In this document: one piece after another, positions 32,346 through 42,900 of the stretch
Numbering within the stretch: position 1 is the stretch's first letter
How the letters are laid out: every line of letters starts with the position of its first letter
Source: Peptostreptococcus anaerobius VPI 4330 = DSM 2949
GTDB taxonomy: Bacteria > Bacillota > Clostridia > Peptostreptococcales > Peptostreptococcaceae
Direction of reading: 5' to 3'
Length of the DNA stretch: 64,000 bases
Assembly: GCF_000381525.1 (NCBI RefSeq)
Contig: NZ_KB906607.1
Coordinates: 62,001 to 126,000 of the forward strand
Position numbers and translations under genes: made by a program
The notes under the pieces: generated by a model
The model's database searches: none
What the model saw: only the letters and a program-made list of their open reading frames with translations
Told to the model about the DNA's origin: nothing

Positions 32346-33494
32346 CTATTCCTTTTTAGGTGGTCTCGGTCCTAAGTACTGGTAATAGTATGTCCTTAAC
32401 ATACCATTGTATAACTTACGTTTTCTAGGAGCGTCCTGACCAAACTCGTATTCAAATTTATCATATGAAGTGATAACAAAGTAAGACCAATTCTTTAGTC
32501 CCCTAAATGCGTACCCCATCTCCTTATAGAGAATCTTTACTGCTTCTTCATCTTCTAGTCTCTCTCCATAAGGTGGGTTTGTAATTATCATTCCATACTC
32601 TTTGTCTGATTTAAAGTCTTTGACATCTGCTACAGCAAAGTCTATATACTGGTCTACACCTGCTATTTCAGCATTATGCTTGGCTATTTTAATGGATTCT
32701 GGATCTATATCATAACCATATATCTTAAAGTCTTCATTGTCATTTAACTGGTCAAAGGCATCCCTTCTTACGTCCCACCATATCTTCTTGTCTATTGTTC
32801 TCCACTTTTCGGATATAAACTCCCTATTCATACCAGGAGCCATATTCATACCTATCATGGCTGCCTCTATTAATATTGTCCCTGAACCACACATAGGATC
32901 AACCAATATTCTGCCCGGTCTCCAAGGTGTTAGTCTTACAAGACCTGCCGCCAATGTTTCCCTTATTGGTGCCTTGTTGGCTAACTCCTTGTAACCCCTC
33001 TTATAAAGGGATACTCCACTCGTATCTATTGATAGTAGGACCCTATCCTTATGTATAAATACATAGATTGGATATTTTTCCTTGTCTTCCTTTAGCATAC
33101 CTCTTTCCATGTATTTTTCTTTTAAACTATCTACTACTGCCTTTTTTACTATTGACTGTATATCCGGTGTTGAATATAGTTTAGACTTGATGGACGATGC
33201 CTTGGCTACTGGAAACTCTGCCCCATATGGTATAAACCTCGACCAATCAATGGACCTAGTCTGGTCGTATAATTCTTCAAAAGACCTAGCTGTAAACTCA
33301 GCTATTTTAAGGTTTACCCTCTCAGCACACCTTAACCACATATTAGCCCTTGCTATTCCGTATTCGTCTGTTTTGTAGGTAATCCTACCATCTTCTGTCT
33401 TTTCTATTTCAAAACCAAGGTTTTTGATTTCAGTTGCAAGCATCTTTTCCATACCAAAAAAGCATGGCGACACTAAAGTATATTTATAGCTCAT
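32346..33494 (-). CDS. THUMP-domain 23S rRNA guanine-N2 methyltransferase-like
   Basis: 382 residues: THUMP RNA-binding domain at 50-165, then a Rossmann methyltransferase with motif I LVDPMCGSGTILIEAA and catalytic IITNPPYGERL. This is the RlmL/YpsC type, which methylates 23S rRNA guanine N2. It lacks the second, RlmK-like half found in gamma-proteobacteria, as in Firmicutes. It is followed by TelA 9 bases away. Confidence 0.9.
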   Translation of the reverse strand: MSYKYTLVSPCFFGMEKMLATEIKNLGFEIEKTEDGRITYKTDEYGIARANMWLRCAERVNLKIAEFTARSFEELYDQTRSIDWSRFIPYGAEFPVAKASSIKSKLYSTPDIQSIVKKAVVDSLKEKYMERGMLKEDKEKYPIYVFIHKDRVLLSIDTSGVSLYKRGYKELANKAPIRETLAAGLVRLTPWRPGRILVDPMCGSGTILIEAAMIGMNMAPGMNREFISEKWRTIDKKIWWDVRRDAFDQLNDNEDFKIYGYDIDPESIKIAKHNAEIAGVDQYIDFAVADVKDFKSDKEYGMIITNPPYGERLEDEEAVKILYKEMGYAFRGLKNWSYFVITSYDKFEYEFGQDAPRKRKLYNGMLRTYYYQYLGPRPPKKE

Positions 33495-33502
33495 TTTTTC
33501 TC

Positions 33503-34630
33503 CTATCTTTTACTAGCTATCTCTAGCATTTTATTTTTTAACTCTCCCTCTAGCCTCTGAATCTCTTGCTGGGCTGCCAGTCTTTTTTGACTTCCTTCAG
33601 AATGTATCCTCATCATTTCGTCAAGACTGTTTATTAAGGTGTCATTTGTATTCTTAATTGTCTCTACATCAACAATGCCCCTCTCAGATTCTTTGGCAGC
33701 CTCAATCGTAGCCATTTTAATAGTCTCAGCATTCTGTTTTAAAAGGTCATTGGTTATATCGCTGATCTGCCTTTGTGTTTTTATGGCTTCACCGGAGTTT
33801 AATGCTCCTATTGCAAGAACCATCTGGTTTTTCCATAGTGGTATTGTGTTTACAATAGTAGACTGGATCTTTTCGACCATCTCTACATTGTTGTTTTGTA
33901 CCATCCTAATCTGTGGTCCTGTCTGTATAGCTATCATCCTAGTTAACTCAAGGTCATAGATCTTCTTTTCAAACCTATTTAATTGTTTCTTCAGGTCATC
34001 TACTTCCTGAACTAGTTCTTGAGAACCGCTCGTACTGGCTCTATCAATCAGGATAGGTAGGTCTGTATTTTTGATAAGGTCTATTTTTTTCTTGCCTGCC
34101 AGTATATACATAGAAATTTCCTTGTAGTAGTCCTTGTTAAGATCATACATTTGGTCTAGCATTGATATATCCTTCATCAGACCGATCTGCTGACTTTCCA
34201 AAGATTTCACTATAGTGTCTAGGTTAAGTTGGGCCTTGTCGTAATTGGCCTTTAAAATTTGAGCCTTCTTAGGTCCCTTTCTCAAGAATCCTAGAAACTT
34301 CTTTTCCTCCTTGGCATCAAAACCCTTTAGCTCGACTACCAAACTACTTATCATTGACCCGATTTCCCCTAGGTCTTTGGTCCTGATAGTATCCAAAGTC
34401 TTCTCAGAAAAATCCGATAGTTTCTTTTGAACACCAACGCCATATTCTAATATCTGCTGGGAATTCTTTATATCTATCTTTTCAGAAAATTCACCTACCA
34501 TCTTAATTTCATCATGAGTTAGACCTAGTCTGGCCATTTCTTCTAGTAGCTTGCTGTCTTGTAACTTGTCTCCTATATCAACTGACTTAAGCTCAGGTCT
34601 TAGTGTCAATTCAATTTTATTTGTATCCAT
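33503..34630 (-). CDS. telA: TelA-family toxic anion resistance protein
   Basis: 375 residues, almost all helical and coiled, matching TelA/KlaA: ISMYILAGKKKIDLI, PQIRMVQNNNVEMVEKIQSTIVNTIPLWKNQMVLAIG and the final RLEGELKNKMLEIA. The family is linked to tellurite and cell-envelope stress but its biochemical function is open. The start is chosen for the GAGGTG site; it overlaps the XpaC gene by 14 bases, the standard XpaC-TelA pair. Confidence 0.9.
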   Translation of the reverse strand: MDTNKIELTLRPELKSVDIGDKLQDSKLLEEMARLGLTHDEIKMVGEFSEKIDIKNSQQILEYGVGVQKKLSDFSEKTLDTIRTKDLGEIGSMISSLVVELKGFDAKEEKKFLGFLRKGPKKAQILKANYDKAQLNLDTIVKSLESQQIGLMKDISMLDQMYDLNKDYYKEISMYILAGKKKIDLIKNTDLPILIDRASTSGSQELVQEVDDLKKQLNRFEKKIYDLELTRMIAIQTGPQIRMVQNNNVEMVEKIQSTIVNTIPLWKNQMVLAIGALNSGEAIKTQRQISDITNDLLKQNAETIKMATIEAAKESERGIVDVETIKNTNDTLINSLDEMMRIHSEGSQKRLAAQQEIQRLEGELKNKMLEIASKR

Positions 34631-35870
34631 TATTTTCACCTCTTATATTAGTTTCACTATACAAACCATCCTGTGATAGCATGGTTTTGAGAACTGATAT
34701 ATCTGAATTTATGTCCATTGTGTCTATTGCACTTATTTGGTTTAGCAGCTTGTCATATGCTAGTTTGATTGTATCTAAGGTAGACTCTATATCTAGCTTT
34801 ACCTTGTCTATGTCGCTAGTGGATATACCTTTGGATTCTATATCCCTATATGATTCAAGTAGTTTGACTGTAGTAGGCATATAATAAGAAGTAAACCTAT
34901 CAAGGATTCTGATCTGATCAGGATATTTCTTGATCGCATCTACTATATTGTTTATAGACCCCTCAATATCTAATACCTTGTTTTTAACATCTAAATTATC
35001 TATATCCGCTGATATATCTCTTATCTTTTCAATCTGATTTTGACAGGCATCAATTAAGTTTTTGAGATCTTGGTTAGACGCAATCTCTTGCTCTTTTTTC
35101 ATATTTTTTTCCCTAGATATTAAACTTGATTTGTAAAAAGAATACAATTCGTCACTAGCCAAAAATATAGTGTCATCTTCAACTATATGCCCTTCAATAA
35201 AGTTGCCATTTTTGATATATCTCCTAAGATCTTTTATAACCTTATTCTTTGACCTACCTGTTTTCTTTGCCATATCTTCTATCTGACCATATCCATTTTC
35301 ATCTATAGCATCTGTGTATGACTTGAAGTTTAGGCAATTTAGTATTCTGTTTGCAAATATGCCCCCTATACCTGTAAACATAAGGCCGCCAACAACAAAT
35401 ACACCATAACTTCCTAGAGATAGACTATAAAATACTACCCCAACTATAAAGGAAATCACTGCCAAGACAAAGCTGGGAACCATAAAACCTATACTGGTGT
35501 AAAGTCCCTTTGGCTTGATTGTAAGTCTATCTAAAAGCTTGTTTTTGTTTATAAACTTCTGTCTTTTTATTTCTTTATCATAGATTGGTTTTATCAAGCT
35601 TTCTCCAGCCCTTGATGCTATTTTGTATACTGTAGACCTATTGACTTCATCGATTGCCATATCTACTGTTTTTAGTATTTTGTCATTAAGACCACCTAGG
35701 TTCATACCCCTTAACATATCATCAACAGACCTGCCTATATATGAACTGATGTCCTTGTCTCTTCTATATTCTTCATATGGATCGTAATAACTGTCAGTTT
35801 CTTCATCGTATCTTGATCTGTTTCTATAGTCATGATCGAAGTTTCTCCTATTGTAGTTACTATCTCTCAT
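34617..35870 (-). CDS. xpaC: XpaC-family protein
   Basis: 417 residues: an Arg/Asp/Tyr-rich disordered N-terminus (about 1-70), two adjacent transmembrane helices near 130-180 (SFVLAVISFIVGVVFYSLSLGSYGVFVVGGLMFTGIGGIF), then a cytoplasmic winged-helix-like and coiled-coil region. It matches the XpaC family (named for 5-bromo-4-chloroindolyl phosphate hydrolysis). XpaC usually precedes TelA and probably forms a membrane stress complex with it. Confidence 0.88.
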   Translation of the reverse strand: MRDSNYNRRNFDHDYRNRSRYDEETDSYYDPYEEYRRDKDISSYIGRSVDDMLRGMNLGGLNDKILKTVDMAIDEVNRSTVYKIASRAGESLIKPIYDKEIKRQKFINKNKLLDRLTIKPKGLYTSIGFMVPSFVLAVISFIVGVVFYSLSLGSYGVFVVGGLMFTGIGGIFANRILNCLNFKSYTDAIDENGYGQIEDMAKKTGRSKNKVIKDLRRYIKNGNFIEGHIVEDDTIFLASDELYSFYKSSLISREKNMKKEQEIASNQDLKNLIDACQNQIEKIRDISADIDNLDVKNKVLDIEGSINNIVDAIKKYPDQIRILDRFTSYYMPTTVKLLESYRDIESKGISTSDIDKVKLDIESTLDTIKLAYDKLLNQISAIDTMDINSDISVLKTMLSQDGLYSETNIRGENNGYK

Positions 35871-35970
35871 ATTATCACCTCACTTATAATAGATATTATA
35901 CCATACTTCAATCACTTATTCCTATTATATTAGGCCTACTTATACATCTATCTTTATATTTGGACAGTAT

Positions 35971-36002
35971 AAGGGGAGACCCAATTAATCGAATCTCCCC
36001 TT
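35971..36002 (-). terminator. Hairpin between the ABC operon and xpaC
   Basis: AAGGGGAGA/TCTCCCCTT, 9 bp, loop 14. The tail after it (TTATACTG on the minus strand) is poor in T, so termination may be moderate. It follows the ABC ATPase gene. Confidence 0.5.
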
Positions 36003-36014
36003 ATAGCTTAACTT

Positions 36015-36665
36015 TTATTTTTCTACTAGATGTCCTTCTTCAATGTAGATTATCTTGTCAGCAACAGTATCTGCAAACTGTATATCATGTGTTATTATCA
36101 ATATTGCCATACCAAGATTTTTAAACTTGTCTATTATAGTTTTTACATTTCCAATATTTTCTTGGTCAAGGGCTGATGTAGGTTCATCAAAGCACAAGAC
36201 CTTTGGGTTAAGGGCGCATGACCTTGCAATAGCAACCCTTTGCTGTTGACCACCTGATAACTGGTAAGGATACATATCCTTCTTGTCTGACAAGTCCACC
36301 ATATCAAGTAACTCAAGTGCTACCTTTTCAGCTTCACTCCTAGATTTTTTAAATACTCTAATGGGAGCTTCTGTAATATTTTCCAGTATCGTAAGGTGTG
36401 GAAATAGGTTGAAATTCTGAAATACCATACCTATTTGTCCTCTTAACTTGGAAAAGTCTGCTGAATTTTTTATTTCTGTATCATCTACTATTATAGAACC
36501 AGAATCAAAAGACTCTAGTCCATTTATGCATCTTATAAGAGTGGTTTTACCTGCACCTGACTTACCAAGTACAACACCTATCTCGCCTTTTTCAATCTCA
36601 AAGGATATCCCTTTAAGGACTTCTAAATTATTAAAACTCTTTTTTAAATCTACTACCTTTAGCAT
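36015..36665 (-). CDS. Amino-acid ABC transporter ATPase (probably histidine)
   Basis: 216 residues with Walker A GKSGAGKTTL, signature LSGGQQQRVA, Walker B VLCFDEPTSALD and the switch His in THDI. It belongs to the polar amino-acid import family (GlnQ/HisP). The protein is shorter than the usual 240 residues, mainly at the C-terminus. It powers uptake with the permease and binding protein encoded upstream. T-box control points to histidine. Confidence 0.9.
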   Translation of the reverse strand: MLKVVDLKKSFNNLEVLKGISFEIEKGEIGVVLGKSGAGKTTLIRCINGLESFDSGSIIVDDTEIKNSADFSKLRGQIGMVFQNFNLFPHLTILENITEAPIRVFKKSRSEAEKVALELLDMVDLSDKKDMYPYQLSGGQQQRVAIARSCALNPKVLCFDEPTSALDQENIGNVKTIIDKFKNLGMAILIITHDIQFADTVADKIIYIEEGHLVEK

Positions 36666-36686
36666 ATCACACTTCCTCCCAATTAC

Positions 36687-37304
36687 CTACTTATAATAAG
36701 AATATTTCTTTTCTAGACTAGCGAACAACTGTGTGATAAGTGCTGTAAGTACTAGATATATTATTGCTGCGTATAAGAATGGCATCAGGCTAGCTTCCCT
36801 GTTACTAGCTGCAGTAGCTATTCTAAAAAGATCGTTTAAGCCAAGTACAGATACCAATGATGTATCCTTTACCAGATTTATAAATTCATTTGAAACTGGA
36901 GGTAGTACCCTCTTTATAACCTGTGGTATGATGATTCTCCTGTTCATAGTCCACTTGTCAAAACCTAGCACCTTGGCTGCTTCATACTGGCCCCTATCAA
37001 TTGACTCTAGACCTGATCTAAATATCTCAGCATAGTAAGCAGCATAGTTAATTGTAAAGGCTATAACTGCTATAGGCATCTTGTCAAATACCAGATTTTC
37101 GTTTAGCAGTGGTAGTCCATAATATAAAAACATCATCTGTAGTAAAAGTGGGCTCCCTCTCATTATCCATATATAAAAACTAGTCACCGACCTTGCCAGT
37201 TTATTTTTTGAAATTCTAACTTGTGCTACCAATAAACCAAGTGGTATTGAAAATACCGTAGTCAGTACAAATAGCTCTAATACAATCTTTAATCCTTCAA
37301 TCAT
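36687..37304 (-). CDS. Amino-acid ABC transporter permease (probably histidine)
   Basis: 205 residues, five predicted membrane helices, with the EAA loop EAAKVLGFDKWTMNRRIIIPQ that docks the ATPase. It is the HisMQ/GlnP type. Only one permease gene is present, so the membrane part should be a homodimer. Gene spacing of 21-26 bases to both neighbours shows one operon. Confidence 0.9.
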   Translation of the reverse strand: MIEGLKIVLELFVLTTVFSIPLGLLVAQVRISKNKLARSVTSFYIWIMRGSPLLLQMMFLYYGLPLLNENLVFDKMPIAVIAFTINYAAYYAEIFRSGLESIDRGQYEAAKVLGFDKWTMNRRIIIPQVIKRVLPPVSNEFINLVKDTSLVSVLGLNDLFRIATAASNREASLMPFLYAAIIYLVLTALITQLFASLEKKYSYYK

Positions 37305-37330
37305 TTCCTAATCCATCCAATCTAATTATT

Positions 37331-38125
37331 CTAGTTAAACCATTTGGCCTTTATCTTGTCAAATGTTCCATCTTCCTGCATTTCTTTTAATACCTTGTTG
37401 AATTCTTCTACCCTCTTAGTATCGTCTTTTCTAAATCCAACTCCATACTGTTCCTTACCAAGGTCACCATCTAGTACCTGGTACTTGTCTGCTCCCCTTT
37501 GCTTGATGTAGTACTTTAGTAATACTTCATCACCTACAACAGCCTTAGTTCTACCAATCTCTAAGTCTCTTAGAGCCTTGTCAAATGTATCGTAAGTAGT
37601 TGGTTCAGACCCCTTTATAAGACCTGTAAATTCCTTGTTGGCCTCTATAGCATCTAGAGATGCTGAACCAGCCTGTGTTCCAACTTGCTTGTCCTTTAGG
37701 TCCTTGAAAGTCTTTATATTGTCTTTCTTCATAGATACTACTATCTGCTTATTGTCCAAGTAAGGAGTAGAAAAAGCTACCTTTTCCTTTCTCTGTTCAG
37801 TTATTGAGTAACCATTCCATAGGGCATCTACGTTCTTATTTTCTAGTGACTGCTCCTTTGTTGACCAGTCTATATTTTCAAACCTAGGTTCAAGTCCCAT
37901 TCTCTTGAAGGCTTCCTTTGCTAAGTCAATATCAAAGCCTACAAGTTCATTCTTGTCATCCAAAAATCCCATTGGTACAAATGTATTATCAAGACCAACT
38001 ACTATTTCTTTTGATGATTTTGCACTATCTGCCTTCTTTTCAGAAGACTTACATGCTACCAAACTTGTCGCTATCACTAAACCTAAACCTACTGCCATCA
38101 ACTTCTTTAAACTTTTAATTTTCAT
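37331..38125 (-). CDS. Amino-acid ABC transporter substrate-binding lipoprotein (probably histidine)
   Basis: 264 residues: signal peptide with lipobox LVACKSS, then a family 3 solute-binding domain (PMGFLDDKNELVGFDIDLAKEAFKRMGLEPRF...DALWNGYSITEQRKEKVAFSTPYLDN). Substrate cannot be read from the protein alone; the upstream T-box indicates histidine. Predicted histidine transporters called HisXYZ in Firmicutes have this organisation and T-box control. Confidence 0.9.
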   Translation of the reverse strand: MKIKSLKKLMAVGLGLVIATSLVACKSSEKKADSAKSSKEIVVGLDNTFVPMGFLDDKNELVGFDIDLAKEAFKRMGLEPRFENIDWSTKEQSLENKNVDALWNGYSITEQRKEKVAFSTPYLDNKQIVVSMKKDNIKTFKDLKDKQVGTQAGSASLDAIEANKEFTGLIKGSEPTTYDTFDKALRDLEIGRTKAVVGDEVLLKYYIKQRGADKYQVLDGDLGKEQYGVGFRKDDTKRVEEFNKVLKEMQEDGTFDKIKAKWFN

Positions 38126-38214
38126 TTTGCTACCTCCGTATAATAAATATAAATTTGTGAATTACGCTATATACACCGAGCAATATGAATTTTTCTAGGC
38201 TTGAAAATAAGTAT

Positions 38215-38508
38215 AAAAAAACTCCCATCCTCCGACATATGTCAGAGGACGAGAGTACTAAAATCAATACTTCGTGTTCCCACCTCTATTCGCCACAATC
38301 TCACGATAATGGCCTCATCAGGTACAAGATACTATACCTTAGCACTGTAACGGGTGCACCCGTGGTAGCCTACTCTAATTTCGGTACCCAACTCAAAGAT
38401 GTGTTCAATAATCCTCATCAATTGCTTTTCACCAACCAGCAACTCTCTGCATGACTAATATCATCTACTAGTTCTTATCCTCGTCTTCTATTCTATAGCG
38501 TTGAATAC
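38215..38508 (-). ncRNA. T-box riboswitch, histidine-specific
   Basis: On the minus strand the leader shows the T-box landmarks in order: AGAGAGTTGCTGGTTGGTG apical region of stem I, specifier CAC at 38401-38403 in GAACACATCTTTGAG, GGTACCGAA, AGTAGGCTACCACGGG, and the antiterminator bulge GAGGTGGGAACACGAA at 38271-38286. The UGGG there pairs with a CCCA tail, which only tRNA-His has (C73). The terminator stem lies at 38221-38256 with seven or more T after it. Uncharged tRNA-His would therefore turn on the ABC transporter. Confidence 0.93.
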
Positions 38509-38537
38509 ATCTTACAACTAAATCCTGAAAGTGTCAA
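38509..38537 (-). promoter_or_regulatory. Promoter of the T-box leader
   Basis: TTGACA (38532-38537), spacer of exactly 17 and TAAGAT (38509-38514) on the minus strand. Transcription would start about 7 bases later, at the foot of stem I. Confidence 0.85.
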
Positions 38538-38574
38538 TACCTTTTTCAGAAAATTTATTTATATTGTTACTTGC

Positions 38575-38610
38575 AAAAGTAAATTCCGCTCTGATCTAGA
38601 ATTTACTTTT
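38575..38610 (-). terminator. Terminator of the HEPN-motif gene
   Basis: A 12-bp perfect stem AAAAGTAAATTC/GAATTTACTTTT with 12-base loop directly after the stop of the 444-codon gene. It isolates that gene from the T-box promoter. Confidence 0.75.
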
Positions 38611-38622
38611 ACTGAAATCAAT

Positions 38623-39957
38623 TTATTTATCGATATTTTTATTCTTGTTGGTCCATGCAACCTGATGTACATCACCAAAAGAATAGTCCTTAAACCTGTC
38701 TGTGTACTCACCCTTATAACCTATCAGATACAAGATCACCAACTCTATGTAGGATATTCCCAGTAGGATTATATTGAACATGGATTCAAAATCCAAATAT
38801 ATTTTTTTATTCCTAGATGGGTGGACAACAGAATTCCTGTAAAATGTTATGGCATCAACAGAATCACTAAAGTAAGTCTTTATATTATCTGACATATCGC
38901 ATTCTTTTGGTATTGACCCATCTATACCACAGTGATCTAATAATTCTCTAATATTCCTCTTAGAGCTGTGCTTGTCGTACACACTTTGCCTATAAGTATT
39001 TTCTGTTTCTACCAATACAACGTAAGAAAGCATCTCTAGGGCTGTTTGGACTGATATTATATTATTACCAAGGTTCATACCATTAATGGCCTCCATATAC
39101 CAGTCTAATACATTGGATATTGTATCGTTATAATAGTCCTCTTCAAGTTTTTTACACATAAGTGACATATACTTTTCTATATTGTGGTAATTGGATATAG
39201 TGCTAGTCCAGTTAAAGACAAACTTATAGCCTGACCTAGCCATTCTATACCAGGCCCTATACACTTCCCTATCCTCATGATATCCATAAGTATTTGGTAT
39301 TGATACATATCTGCCTGATGCAAAACTTAGTGCCGTAGCTATCCTGCTTATCATCTGGTCAACCTTCCTGGTATTAAAGGGCGCTTCATTTTTCCTGTAT
39401 ATCCTACCTGTATGAGTGATAATATTAGAAGACTTAGCCTCTAGGGATGCCTTGAGGTCTTTATTGTATCCATAACTTTTATCTATTATTATTTTATAAT
39501 CATTTAAAGTAAACTCTATCCTGCCAGCATATACTAGATCTTGGTATTTTACTAGCTTACCCGGTATCTTGTCCATATTTACAATGTCAAACTGTACATA
39601 GTCAACCTTATTATCCTTTGACTTGATTACAAAGTCATTGACATAGCCTTCAATATGATTATTTTTGATACTAGTAATGTCAGCATCAATCAGTTTATAT
39701 CCTAGAATCTCTAAACTTACACTATCCATCATCAAACTAGGTATATCCTCTTCTAATTCATCAAACTTATATATAGTGCCCTCAAATTTAATAGAGGATG
39801 TATCAGTCATATCATAGTATACACGTCCATTAAACCTTATGTTGACTGATGAATATATACATAGATTACCTTCATAGATTGTGAGACTCTCATCCATTTG
39901 CTCTAGACTGTATTTTGAAACTATTGATTTATTACTTATGGTCATAAGTTTTGTCAC
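38623..39957 (-). CDS. HEPN-motif protein with ApeA-like N-terminal region
   Basis: 444 residues. The N-terminal half is beta-rich (KFEGTIYKFDELEEDIPSLMM, then a sandwich-like region to about 200), resembling ApeA N-terminal domains. The C-terminal half is helical and carries ITFYRNSVVHPSRNKK near 378-393, the RN-x3-H motif of HEPN ribonucleases. ApeA-type HEPN proteins act in abortive defence against phages. The gene is alone with its own terminator. Function here is inferred, not shown. Confidence 0.6.
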   Translation of the reverse strand: MTKLMTISNKSIVSKYSLEQMDESLTIYEGNLCIYSSVNIRFNGRVYYDMTDTSSIKFEGTIYKFDELEEDIPSLMMDSVSLEILGYKLIDADITSIKNNHIEGYVNDFVIKSKDNKVDYVQFDIVNMDKIPGKLVKYQDLVYAGRIEFTLNDYKIIIDKSYGYNKDLKASLEAKSSNIITHTGRIYRKNEAPFNTRKVDQMISRIATALSFASGRYVSIPNTYGYHEDREVYRAWYRMARSGYKFVFNWTSTISNYHNIEKYMSLMCKKLEEDYYNDTISNVLDWYMEAINGMNLGNNIISVQTALEMLSYVVLVETENTYRQSVYDKHSSKRNIRELLDHCGIDGSIPKECDMSDNIKTYFSDSVDAITFYRNSVVHPSRNKKIYLDFESMFNIILLGISYIELVILYLIGYKGEYTDRFKDYSFGDVHQVAWTNKNKNIDK

Positions 39958-39966
39958 CCTTTCTAA

Positions 39967-42900
39967 CTAATCCATCTCATTAAAGGCTGTGGCAAGCATA
40001 AGTTTAATCCTGTTTAACTGATTTACTGATGTGGCCGATGCATCATAATCTATTGGTATGATATTGGCATTTGGATATTCTTTTTTGATAGCCTTTATAA
40101 CACCCTTGCCTATAATGTGGTTGGGAAGACATCCAAATGGTTGCATACATACGATATTATTGCAGCCACTCTTGATTAACTCCAACATCTCCCCTGGCAG
40201 TAACCAACCTTCACCAGTCTGGTTGCCAAGAGACACAAATCTCTTTGTGTATTCAGCTACATCCTCAATCCTATCAGGCGCTTCAAACCTCTTACTCTTA
40301 GAAAGAGCTTGCCTGTATATCTTTTGATAGGCTTCCATGATCTTGACTATGGACTTGCCAATTAACATACTCTTGTATGAACCTTCAAGTTTTTTGTATT
40401 TATACAAGTTATTATAGGCACTTGTAAGAAAGAAGTTCATAAGGTCTGGTACTACCACTTCAGCCCCTTCTTTTTCAATAATTGATATTAGGTCATTATT
40501 AGCTATAGGTGAAAACTTCACTAAGATTTCTCCTACTAAACCTACCTTAGGCTTTTTGCTTTCTAGTATTTCAAGATTATCAAAATCCTTTATTATATTT
40601 CTTATATTTGATTTATAGTCACTGAATTTTGCATTTCTTAGGGATTCCTTACACCTATTAGACCACTTTTCATATAGGTCATTAGCAGAGCCTTTAATTT
40701 TTTCATAGGGCCTTACCCTCAATAATACCTTCATTAAGAGGTCTCCATAAACCATACCCATAATTATCTTGTTAATAACAGGTAGAGTAAAGTGGTCTTT
40801 TAGTCCATTGTCCTCTACGCCCTGGGCACTTATTGACACCACTGGCACCATTCCAAATCCAGCTGATTTTAAGGCCTTTCTAAGGAATCCTATATAATTG
40901 GTAGCCCTGCAGCCTCCACCTGTCTGACTCATAAGTACACTTGTATTATGAATATCATATTTACCTGATTTAAGGGCCTGTATAATTTGACCTATTACTA
41001 TTATTGCAGGATAACAAGCGTCATTGTTCACATACCTCAAGCCTTCGTCGATTATATCCGATGACTTATTTGTTAGAACAACCATTTTTAAACCCGAATC
41101 ATTTAGAGCTCTTTCTAAAAATTGGAACTGTATTGGTGCCATTTGTGGTGCCAATAATGTATGTTCCTTATTTAGACGAGTATTTTTTTCATATTTAATG
41201 CTAGCTTTGGTAGTAGCTTTATTATTTCCAACACTAGTCTCTCTTTCCTTTATCGCAGCCTTCAAGGACCTTAGTCTTATCTTTGCAGCTCCTAGGTTAT
41301 TACCTTCATCTATTTTGATTACTGTATGTATTTTTGATTTTCTATCTAGTATCTCTTCAACCTGCTCTGTTGTTACTGCATCTAGTCCACATCCAAAAGA
41401 GTTGAGCTGGACTATCTCTAAATTATCGTGGTCATTACAAAACTCTGCAGCCTTGTACAATCTAGAATGGTATACCCACTGGTCAACAACTCTCAATGAT
41501 TCTTTTGCATTGGCCATATGACATACAGAATCCTCTGATAAAACTGCAAAACCAAGACTGTTTATAAGTTCTGGTATGCCATGGTTTATCTCTGGATCAA
41601 GGTGGTAAGGCCTACCTGCCAAGACTATGCCCTTCTCGTTTGAAGATGCTAGATAGTCTACTATTTCTTGCCCTTTTTTTCTTATGTCATCTTTAAATTC
41701 ATCATACTGTTTACTTGCAAGATCAACCGCCCTGTTTATATCTTCATGTCTTATGTCTGGATAATGATAGGACATGGCCTCGTACAGCCTCTTCTTAAGC
41801 TTTTTCTTGTTGTTCAAAGATACGAAGAAATTGATATACTTTATATCTTTTTCAGCTAATGACTCCATATTGGATTTTATAACTTCTGGATATGATGTCA
41901 CAACCGGACAATTATAGTGGTTGTCTGCATCCATATTTTCCAGGACCTCATGGGTAACAGAAGGATAAAATATGGTCTTTATTCCTCTTTCTATCAGGCT
42001 TTCAATATGTCCATGTACTAGCTTAGCTGGATAACATACGGTATCTGAAGCAATAGAACTTATACCCTTTTCAAATAGCTTTTTTGAAGATTTTTCTGAT
42101 AATACAACTGAAAATCCTAATTCAGTCAAAAATCTATGCCAAAATGGGTAATTTTCATACATATTTAAGACTCTAGGTATACCTATTAGCCCTCTTTTGG
42201 ATTGGTTTTCATCTAATGAATTGTATGAAAATAATTTTTCATACTTGTATTTGTACATATTTACAGGTTTTGTCTCTTGTTTTATTTTCTTATGGCTATA
42301 AATAGCTTCACCTACTTCACACCTATTGCCTGAGACAAATATCTCACTTTCAGAAAACTTGTTTATTGTTAGTAGACACTTATTTGAGCATCCCTTACAT
42401 CTAGTAACACTTGACTCTACTTTTATACCGTTTAACTGATTTATATTTAATATATTAGACCTTTGACCCCTGTATCGCTCTTTTGATATAAGAGCACAAC
42501 CAAATGCCCCCATCAGACCTGCTATATCCGGTCTAGTCACATTTCTATCTATCAATTTCTCAAAAGACCTAAGCACTAAGTCATTGTAAAATGTACCCCC
42601 TTGAACTACTACATGGTCGCCTAGGTCTGAAACATCTCTCAACTTTATAACCTTAAATAGAGCATTTTTGACAACAGAATAGGCCAAACCAGCAGATATG
42701 TCAGCTACACTTGCACCTTCTTTTTGAGCCTGTTTGACCCTTGAATTCATAAATACAGTACACCTAGACCCAAGATCAACCGGATTTTTGGACACAATAC
42801 CCCTTTGTGCGAAATCCTTGACATCCATATGGAGTGACTTGGCAAATGATTCTAGGAATGATCCACACCCTGAAGAACACGCTTCGTTGAGGATAATTTG

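Noticed and set aside
38185-38454. Plus-strand ORF through the T-box leader.
   Set aside because: It is antisense to a fully recognised T-box and has no ribosome site.
38215-38508. Reading the T-box specifier as ACA (Thr) or AUC (Ile).
   Set aside because: Alignment on the CUUUGAG flank places CAC at the specifier, and the UGGG bulge independently fits tRNA-His.
41024-41521. 165-codon plus-strand ORF within the giant activator gene.
   Set aside because: Antisense to strongly supported conserved coding sequence.
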